From an uncultured Oscillospiraceae bacterium (GTDB lineage: Bacteria; Bacillota; Clostridia; Oscillospirales; Ruminococcaceae), in contig CATJCP010000204.1 in assembly GCA_949737515.1 (NCBI GenBank), positions 1 through 54,303 on the forward strand: a stretch of 54,303 nt of DNA, read 5' to 3'. The position numbers and the translations under genes are program-made. The notes beneath the pieces are model-generated. The model was not told the origin of the DNA. It made no database searches and saw only the letters and a list, made by a program, of their open reading frames with translations. Below are positions 48,923-54,303 of the stretch, in pieces; the stretch's first letter is position 1, and every line of letters starts with the position of its first letter.

Positions 48923-50703
48923 TTTACCACTCCTAACATTTCTTGAAATATTTTGAAGGATTCCGGGAAGAATCGCTTAATTTGTTCCAGTGATTCAGGG
49001 TTATCCACCATAGCACTATACATTTCAGCAAAACCTTCTTTTCCATTATCCCGGCTATTCCAATAACTTGTTCCATGACCAACACCAAAAGGATAAGCGT
49101 GTTTCTTTGACATAATCGGTTCAAACATATCTGAAATATCTGAACGCTGCATCAAAGTCAGTTCTTTCTTAATATGCTCACAAAACGCTGTTTCAGCAGC
49201 ATCCCAATCAATAGTTTCTGCTGCTTCTTGGGCTTTTTTTATCTTATAAGCAATTACATCAGCCCTTTCAGATGGGTCAATCAACCTTCTTTTAATCAGG
49301 CGGTCAACTTCATCTTCAATATCAGAAGTATCAGAACCTTTGAAAATTTTCTGCTTTCTTGCAAAGTCCTCAACTGCATTTTTAGCTTCCTTCTTCAAGG
49401 TTTTTCCAAAAATCCCATCCTTATAGGTTTCGGAAAATGCCTTTTTTCTGTCACCGTTTCCATACTTACGGTTCAGAACATAATCTGCATGGTGTCCGTA
49501 TTCATGGAATACAACCTGATAAGGGGTCTGATAATCGCTGCCTTTTGCTGCTTTGGAAATACTTAATTTTACACCGTCAAAGCCGGGGGAATAAAACGCT
49601 TTATCACCCCTATATTTTGGGTCAAGGCAATGGAAATCACCAACGCAATCATTCCATACCTTGCGTATTTCTTCCGGGGCATCCTGCATCTGCTGTGAAA
49701 TCGCTTTTGAATGCTTCTTTCCATAAGCGGTTTCCAGTTCTCCCAACTGAACACCTTGTTCTTTTATTTCCTGAACCGCTTTAAGGTATTTGTTTTTATA
49801 ATCTTCAAAATCCTTGGCTTTGTCAAGTTCAAAATATGCAGCCCGGTCTTTCAGGGTTTGAAGTTCTTCTTCATCCAAAGCCCATTTTGCCCTTTGCAGC
49901 ATAACACAACGGCAATGAATATCTTCCTTTGGGATTCCAAAACCGCCCGGATACATAGCTTTGTGACCGTCAACTTCAAATGGTTCATCCAATTCCCGGA
50001 TTTGACCGTCAAGCCTGCGGTGTGTTGCCCTTGTCCGTTGGTCAAGGGTTGAATCCCATTGCTTGACAATATCAGCCCCTTTTGCTTTGGCTTTATTGAT
50101 TGTATCCCATTGGGCTTGATTCTGTATCCTGTGTCCTTCCGTCCTTGCAATCCGCATTGAATTATATAAGGCGGTTTTCAATGGGCTATTCATTCCAGTT
50201 GCTATTTTTTGTGCTACATCCCACCAAGTAGAACCGTTTGCAATTCCCCTTGAAACTTCTGCTTTGACTTTCTTTTTCAAGAAAGTAACATCTTCACCCA
50301 ATCTATCATAAAAGGGCTTAGATAACTTGGTATCCAATTCCAAGGCTTGAACAACCTGCCTTTGGTCAATGGGAATAATCAACGGTATCCCTTGCCCTTG
50401 CAGGTCATACAATGTACCAAAGAACCCATTTTCATAGGACTTTTCCAAGTAATCAGAAATTGACTGAAAAGAACTTGCCTGTAATTCATCAAAAATACTA
50501 TCAAGCTGCTTCTTCAAGGCTTTCTGATACTGCTGCTGATAAATGATAGTTTGAATGTTCTGTAAATCCTGCCTTGCAGCAAGGGCTTCAATTTTGGCTT
50601 GGCAATCCTCTGATGCTTTTTTATATACCTGTTGCAGTTGCCGGATAATCCGCTTTTCGTCCTGAACAGATAGCTTCTGAACTTCAAGCTGTCGTTGGTT
50701 CAT
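48919..50703 (-). CDS. Minor head protein (Mu gpF/SPP1 gp7-like) fused to a zinc-metallopeptidase-like domain
   Basis: 594 residues. The N-terminal 310 residues are the phage head morphogenesis family (ARTEGHRIQNQAQWDTI, GIPKEDIHCRCVM). The remaining 280 residues are extra: they contain HEYGHHADYVLN, an HExxH zinc site, and a downstream Glu region GFAEMYSAMV, the layout of gluzincin-like or lethal-factor-like peptidase domains. Similar minor head proteins carry C-terminal effector domains that may enter the cell with the DNA. No signs of frameshift at the joint. The role of the peptidase is inferred. Confidence 0.85.
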   Translation of the reverse strand: MNQRQLEVQKLSVQDEKRIIRQLQQVYKKASEDCQAKIEALAARQDLQNIQTIIYQQQYQKALKKQLDSIFDELQASSFQSISDYLEKSYENGFFGTLYDLQGQGIPLIIPIDQRQVVQALELDTKLSKPFYDRLGEDVTFLKKKVKAEVSRGIANGSTWWDVAQKIATGMNSPLKTALYNSMRIARTEGHRIQNQAQWDTINKAKAKGADIVKQWDSTLDQRTRATHRRLDGQIRELDEPFEVDGHKAMYPGGFGIPKEDIHCRCVMLQRAKWALDEEELQTLKDRAAYFELDKAKDFEDYKNKYLKAVQEIKEQGVQLGELETAYGKKHSKAISQQMQDAPEEIRKVWNDCVGDFHCLDPKYRGDKAFYSPGFDGVKLSISKAAKGSDYQTPYQVVFHEYGHHADYVLNRKYGNGDRKKAFSETYKDGIFGKTLKKEAKNAVEDFARKQKIFKGSDTSDIEDEVDRLIKRRLIDPSERADVIAYKIKKAQEAAETIDWDAAETAFCEHIKKELTLMQRSDISDMFEPIMSKKHAYPFGVGHGTSYWNSRDNGKEGFAEMYSAMVDNPESLEQIKRFFPESFKIFQEMLGVVK

Positions 50704-52177
50704 TCAAACCACCGCCTTTATCCGGGGTATCATCAGGAACAATGTTGTTCAATTCCTGTTCGATGTTTTCTGTTTCCCCGGTTTCATCCTTTGGCAATTT
50801 GTCCTTGATTTCTTCATAGTCAATATCAAGGATTTCACAAATAGCCTGAATGATTGTTTCACTGTCAAGCACATTGGCAAGAGAAAGCAACGTGTTTATC
50901 TGAATCTGCTGCTTTTCGGCATCCGTCTTTTCAATCAAAGCATTGTCTTGTGCATTGGTCATTACTTCACGCTCAAATTCAAAGTAAACATCTTTCATCT
51001 GATAATCAGTTTCATTGTTTTCATTGATTTCAGCAAGAACCACTTCCAATAACTTTCTGAAAAACTGTTTCAGCCGGATTTCAAGTTTATTGCACTTCAA
51101 ATCAAGCAAAGCATACCGGGATTTGATAACCACATTGGTAATGTTCCCATCCCCAAGTTGCGCTGAATTGAAACCCATTCCAAAGCGGTATATATTCTTT
51201 TCATCAAGGTCAAGTTTGGTCTGCCTTGCCTGATAAGGAATATCAACCGTTTTAATATCCACCGTACCGCCATTGTCAACACCAATATGCTTTTTGGCTT
51301 TGATATTCTGAATCATTTCATCAAGGTTGCTGCCCTGAAAGCCGGATACCACATAAAGGGCATCTGTAAAATCCTGCAAGTTATTTGATAAGCTGCAAGC
51401 CATCAAATCGTAATCATCAATCAGGCTTTTAATTGGCTTCAAGCCGGAAAACTGCTTTTTACCATTATCCAACCGCCAAAAAGGAATGAAACCAAAGCCC
51501 TTACCATACTGTTTCCCTTTATCATCTGTGAAAATGGTATGATAGCGGAAGTTTTGCAGCTTATCCCCAACAACTGCACAATTATCAGGTTCAATCTTCC
51601 CTGAATCAACTGAAACATAGAAGTAAACCTTTTCAGCATCCCAAACCTGAATACGCTTGATTTTCTTTTGTCCTTTGTCTATGCGGTCAATGTACCAAAA
51701 AATGAAGTATTGGCATCCATCATCTGTATCCTTTGCCCTGACTTCAACCACACCCATAGAATCAGCACATTCAAACCGGGTTTTTCCGTCTTTATCGGTA
51801 ACAGCATACATATATTCAAAGCCTTTGCTGATTGTCCCAATGAGAAGTTCATATACTTCTGAATAGAAATCATCATTGAAATAATCATCAAGTTCTGTCT
51901 GCAATTCAGGAATATCAGATTTGATTATGTTGCCATCCCCGGAAAGCATATACTGAACCTGTTGGTCAACCAATTCAGTAAAGAAGGGGTGACTGATTCG
52001 GATATTGCTTTTGAAACGGTCAAGCTGCAACCGCCCATCAGCATCATAATAGTAAATCTGATAATTCAAAATATCATGTTCACCTTCATAATACTTCTGA
52101 CCGATTCCGGCAAGCCGTTTCTTTTCAGAAGTCATATCTTCATCAATCAGATTCAGTATCTCCTTTTCTGTCAGCAT
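50684..52177 (-). CDS. Portal protein (SPP1 gp6-like)
   Basis: About 497 residues from ATG 52177 (AAGGGGGTGA upstream; the track begins at a TTG one codon earlier). Forms the 12-subunit ring through which DNA enters the head. The order N-terminal helical domain (MLTEKEILNLIDEDMTSEKK), central stem (GFGFIPFWRLDNGKKQFSGL) and long C-terminal helical crown is typical. Its stop overlaps the minor head gene by 20 bases. In a complete phage the terminase genes would lie just upstream, but here they are missing. Confidence 0.93.
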   Translation of the reverse strand: MLTEKEILNLIDEDMTSEKKRLAGIGQKYYEGEHDILNYQIYYYDADGRLQLDRFKSNIRISHPFFTELVDQQVQYMLSGDGNIIKSDIPELQTELDDYFNDDFYSEVYELLIGTISKGFEYMYAVTDKDGKTRFECADSMGVVEVRAKDTDDGCQYFIFWYIDRIDKGQKKIKRIQVWDAEKVYFYVSVDSGKIEPDNCAVVGDKLQNFRYHTIFTDDKGKQYGKGFGFIPFWRLDNGKKQFSGLKPIKSLIDDYDLMACSLSNNLQDFTDALYVVSGFQGSNLDEMIQNIKAKKHIGVDNGGTVDIKTVDIPYQARQTKLDLDEKNIYRFGMGFNSAQLGDGNITNVVIKSRYALLDLKCNKLEIRLKQFFRKLLEVVLAEINENNETDYQMKDVYFEFEREVMTNAQDNALIEKTDAEKQQIQINTLLSLANVLDSETIIQAICEILDIDYEEIKDKLPKDETGETENIEQELNNIVPDDTPDKGGGLNEPTTA

Positions 52178-52484
52178 CAAAATTCACCCCCTTCATTATT
52201 TCATCTGTCAATTTCATAATTCTATCAGCCTGTGAACCAAAGAAGTTACACATAGATTCTTCACCGTTTACTTCATAGCCAAAAGAAAAAAGGAAAGCAT
52301 GAATCAATTCATGGATAACGGTTGACCGGGTAACTGATTCTGACATTCCTTGTCTGATTGTAATAATTCCTTCACAATATTCAGTTAATCCTAAATTGAT
52401 TCTATCTTTTTTAGGATGCAGCTTTTTGGTTTCCCCATCTGCTGCTTCAACCAACCATTTCACACCGTTTATATCAATTTCCAT
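52143..52484 (-). CDS. Phage HExxH zinc-metallopeptidase-like protein
   Basis: 113 residues from ATG 52484, where GAAGGTGA (the last codons of relE) serves as ribosome site. HELIHAFLFSFGYEVNGEE carries a zinc HExxH motif with a nearby Glu, as in small SprT/ImmA-like phage proteins. The 3' end overlaps the portal start. Its function in phages is unclear; it may act on host proteins or simply be structural. Confidence 0.7.
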   Translation of the reverse strand: MEIDINGVKWLVEAADGETKKLHPKKDRINLGLTEYCEGIITIRQGMSESVTRSTVIHELIHAFLFSFGYEVNGEESMCNFFGSQADRIMKLTDEIMKGVNFDADRKGDTESD

Positions 52485-52488
52485 GCTT

Positions 52489-52809
52489 TTATTCACCTTC
52501 TTCATTGCCAAACAAAATATGGAGATAGTTTCGCCGGCCATAAAGAATACGGTCTACTTGGACATTGTGTTCTGTAATATGATAAAACGCCATATAGCTG
52601 CCACAAACCAGATAGCGATATATAACAGGGGCATTTTGTGGTAAAAGGATCGCTCCCATTTCTGGAAAACGTTCCAGCATATGAAGCTGATTGACAATTT
52701 TTTTGATCATTCGTTTAGCAGCATCGGGATTTTGTAAAGAATTTGAAATGTATTCGTTTATTTCGGCCAAGTCGTCCTTTGCACCTGCGGTTAGAATAAC
52801 ATTCATCAT
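52489..52809 (-). CDS. RelE/ParE-family toxin
   Basis: 106 residues; mRNA-cleaving or gyrase-targeting toxin fold (ILTAGAKDDLAEINEYISNS; C-terminal VDRILYGRRNYLHILF). The start overlaps the antitoxin stop by 4 bases. The extra NEEGE at the end is the phage-side junction: its codons double as the ribosome site of the next gene. Confidence 0.85.
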   Translation of the reverse strand: MMNVILTAGAKDDLAEINEYISNSLQNPDAAKRMIKKIVNQLHMLERFPEMGAILLPQNAPVIYRYLVCGSYMAFYHITEHNVQVDRILYGRRNYLHILFGNEEGE

Positions 52810-53063
52810 TCGATTTCTAATTCCTTTTCAATTTCTTCCAGAGTAAAGCATCCCCTTTCTTCCCCAGAGCGGCGGCCCTTTTCCAGTTCTTCCATCAATT
52901 TCTGCATTGCAAGAAGTTTTTCATATTGATGGTATTCTTCCATATCCATAATGGCATAACGCCCATGCCCGTTTTTGGTCAGAAAAACAGGCTGTCCAAC
53001 GGCAACATCCCGCAAAATATCCCCATAATTGCGAAGCTCTGAAACCGGCTTAATATTTGGCAT
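52806..53063 (-). CDS. Phd/YefM-family antitoxin
   Basis: 85 residues. The N-terminal DNA-binding/dimer domain (NIKPVSELRNYGDILRDV; GHGRYAIMDMEEY) is followed by an acidic helical tail that covers the toxin. First gene of the TA pair, with promoter and palindromic operator just upstream. Probably represses its own promoter. Confidence 0.87.
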   Translation of the reverse strand: MPNIKPVSELRNYGDILRDVAVGQPVFLTKNGHGRYAIMDMEEYHQYEKLLAMQKLMEELEKGRRSGEERGCFTLEEIEKELEIE

Positions 53064-53087
53064 AAGAAATGCCCCCTTTCTGTTCTT

Positions 53088-53116
53088 AGTATACCTGAAT
53101 TTTGCGTAAAATTCAA
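53088..53116 (-). promoter_or_regulatory. Promoter and operator of the TA pair
   Basis: Minus strand TTGAAT (53116-53111), 17 bases, TATACT (53093-53088). GAATTTTGCGTAAAATTC, an 18-base palindrome, spans most of the spacer and the -35 box, the usual place for antitoxin binding. Confidence 0.75.
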
Positions 53117-53214
53117 CGAGAAATTTTACAGCAAATGATTAAAATAATTTGTCAGGTTTGCCTATTCCTGAGATGAACAAATAGAGCAAATTATTAGCGT
53201 TGAGGAGAACGAGA

Positions 53215-54099
53215 ATGAATACCTACTGGTCAACCTATGTTCAGACGACAGAGGAGCTCTATCTGTCCCGCTCCTTAAAGTTCCATCGGGGAAATATGGG
53301 CAGATGGATAGAAGCTATGGAACTGCGGGACGGGATGAAAATCCTTGAGGTGGGCTGCGCCGGAGGGCTTCTTTGCCATCGGATAAAGGAGCAGCTGCCA
53401 AACACGGAAATCACAGGACTGGATTTTGATACCAGACATATCAGTTATGCCAAGAAAAAAGCGGAGGAATTAAACCTTCCATGTCATTTTATTGCAGGGA
53501 ACGCGATAAAGTTGCCCTTTGTGAATAACACATTTGACGTGTGTTATTCACATACAGTGATGAACTTTTGCGAGCCGGAAGCATTTGTCAGTGAACAGCA
53601 TCGGGTTCTGAAGCCCGGCGGCAGGATGATTGTCATGGATGTTTACAACAGAGGATCCAAACCGGAGGAATGGATTCCAACCGATCATTGTGAAGAAAAG
53701 GAATTGTTTGATAAGCTATGGGCAGCGGCGGCAGACAACCCCAACAGCCGCATCAGGCGGTATGAAAACCGGACAGAAAAATATTTTGACTATCTTGCGG
53801 CCCAGGGCTTTCACAACATCTCCATTGACGCAATGGCCGTCGTCAGCTATGCTCCAGATTGCAACAATATTGATGATGAAATGGCACAGGCCCAAATCAA
53901 TGATGACAGGATGTCGGAGCTCAGCAGTGTAGAGAAGGCATATAAAATGGCTCCCAACGCCCTTAAAGAAACAGAATATCAAACACTGCTGGATATGATT
54001 CACCGCAGATATGACCAGAAGATTCAGCAGTACCAAAGCGGAGACAAAAGCTGGGAGTTCCGCATTGCAACCACCGTGTTAATCAGCGGTACAAAATAG
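53215..54099 (+). CDS. Class I SAM-dependent methyltransferase
   Basis: About 294 residues from ATG 53215, where GAGGAGAA gives a good ribosome site (the track's 53200 start does not). The SAM-binding motif is ILEVGCAGGLLCHRI, then GLDFDTRHI and VLKPGGRMIVMDVYN, as in small-molecule or lipid methyltransferases (UbiE-like). The substrate is not known. The HAD gene follows 28 bases later in the same operon. Confidence 0.88.
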   Translation: MNTYWSTYVQTTEELYLSRSLKFHRGNMGRWIEAMELRDGMKILEVGCAGGLLCHRIKEQLPNTEITGLDFDTRHISYAKKKAEELNLPCHFIAGNAIKLPFVNNTFDVCYSHTVMNFCEPEAFVSEQHRVLKPGGRMIVMDVYNRGSKPEEWIPTDHCEEKELFDKLWAAAADNPNSRIRRYENRTEKYFDYLAAQGFHNISIDAMAVVSYAPDCNNIDDEMAQAQINDDRMSELSSVEKAYKMAPNALKETEYQTLLDMIHRRYDQKIQQYQSGDKSWEFRIATTVLISGTK

Positions 54100-54127
54100 T
54101 TCTACAAAAAGGAGAGCAAGGGCAGCT

Positions 54128-54303
54128 ATGAAATATAAAGCAATCTTTTTCGACCGGGATGGTACGCTGACTTATTTTAATCCACAGAAAGAGGAATGGC
54201 GGAACAGCGTCATTTCCCAATGGAGCGGAAAACCTTTTGAACTGCCCTATGAAAAAATGACAGACCTGTTCCGCCTTGCCAGCCAGGGAAAAAAGCCTTG
54301 GTA
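54128..54303 (+). CDS. HAD-family hydrolase, N-terminal part (cut by the window end)
   Basis: 58 codons are visible. MKYKAIFFDRDGTLTYFNPQ carries the catalytic motif I Asp pair (DRDGT), and AAAGGAGAG precedes the ATG. The missing remainder should hold motifs II-IV. The 30732-31214 fragment has exactly those motifs, on the opposite strand. Whether this copy is complete beyond the window cannot be seen. Confidence 0.82.
   Translation, partial: MKYKAIFFDRDGTLTYFNPQKEEWRNSVISQWSGKPFELPYEKMTDLFRLASQGKKPW

Larger units (their letters stand above)
31200..52541 (-). mobile_element. Prophage segment, siphovirus-like, partial, carrying a DGR
   Basis: A continuous minus-strand block of phage structural and lysis genes, more AT-rich than the host and bounded by a broken HAD gene on the left and a toxin-antitoxin pair on the right. 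Order: HExxH protein, portal, minor head, scaffold, capsid, connectors, tail tube, chaperones, tape measure, Dit, Tal, fibre with VR, TR, RT, small proteins, holin, endolysin. No terminase, integrase, repressor, excisionase or replication gene is in the window. Exact ends and attachment sites were not found, so the limits are approximate. Confidence 0.85.

Noticed and set aside
31205-53195. Short shared ACAAATTA-like words near both prophage edges as att cores
   Set aside because: Eight or nine AT-rich bases are expected by chance; no convincing attachment repeat was found.

Overview
The window looks like a chromosomal segment of an anaerobic Firmicute of the Clostridia, most likely near Oscillospiraceae. 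This rests on the type II fatty-acid operon with a fused AccDA, the archaeal-type short ProRS, FtsEX with a PcsB/EnvC-like M23 protein, PucR-type and Crp/Fnr regulators, Shine-Dalgarno leaders of the AGGAGG type and GC-rich host codon use. An AT-richer prophage block sits inside it. The genus cannot be fixed from the sequence alone.

Region 1 (0.26-13 kb) is core metabolism: an SDR reductase, proS, then a long minus-strand lipid operon fabH-fabG-fabF-accB-fabZ-accC-accDA-acpP. This operon diverges from fabD-aroE-aroK. The shared promoter region holds two good sigma-A promoters and two palindromes. Region 2 (13-23.5 kb) has two membrane proteins of unknown role, an R-S-E type ADP-ribosyltransferase-like protein overlapping one of them, lysS, greA, ctpA, an M23 coiled-coil hydrolase activator, ftsX, ftsE and a PucR-type regulator.

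Region 3 (23.5-31.2 kb) is accessory. A redox cluster runs DUF134/NifX-like protein, Crp/Fnr regulator, FTR-like mini protein, ferredoxin, membrane Fe-S protein and thioredoxin. A Crp/Fnr-type palindrome lies near -41 of the last four genes. Next come an HTH/zinc-ribbon/methyltransferase fusion, a tandem esterase pair whose second member has lost its catalytic residues, and a HAD gene fragment.

Region 4 (about 31.2-52.5 kb, all minus strand) is a siphovirus-like prophage segment. It runs from portal, minor head, scaffold, capsid, connectors, tail tube, tape measure, Dit and Tal through a long fibre protein to holin and endolysin. It carries a complete-looking diversity-generating retroelement (DGR): a reverse transcriptase with IGNYLSQ and YMDD motifs, a 115-bp template repeat (TR), and a variable repeat (VR) at the 3' end of the fibre gene. 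Aligned without gaps at a constant offset of 250 bp, TR and VR differ at 33 of 115 positions. Every difference falls on a template adenine of the coding strand, which is the hallmark of adenine-directed mutagenic retrohoming. No Avd-like gene is seen. The TR is followed by a GC-rich hairpin whose loop is complementary to a stretch just 3' of the VR.

The prophage has no terminase, integrase, repressor or replication genes in this window. Its head operon abuts a Phd/RelE toxin-antitoxin pair, and its endolysin appears to have lost its ATG start (ATA). It therefore looks like a partly decayed or rearranged element. Region 5 (52.5-54.3 kb) has the toxin-antitoxin pair, a SAM methyltransferase and the 5' end of a HAD gene of the same kind as the fragment on the far side of the prophage.
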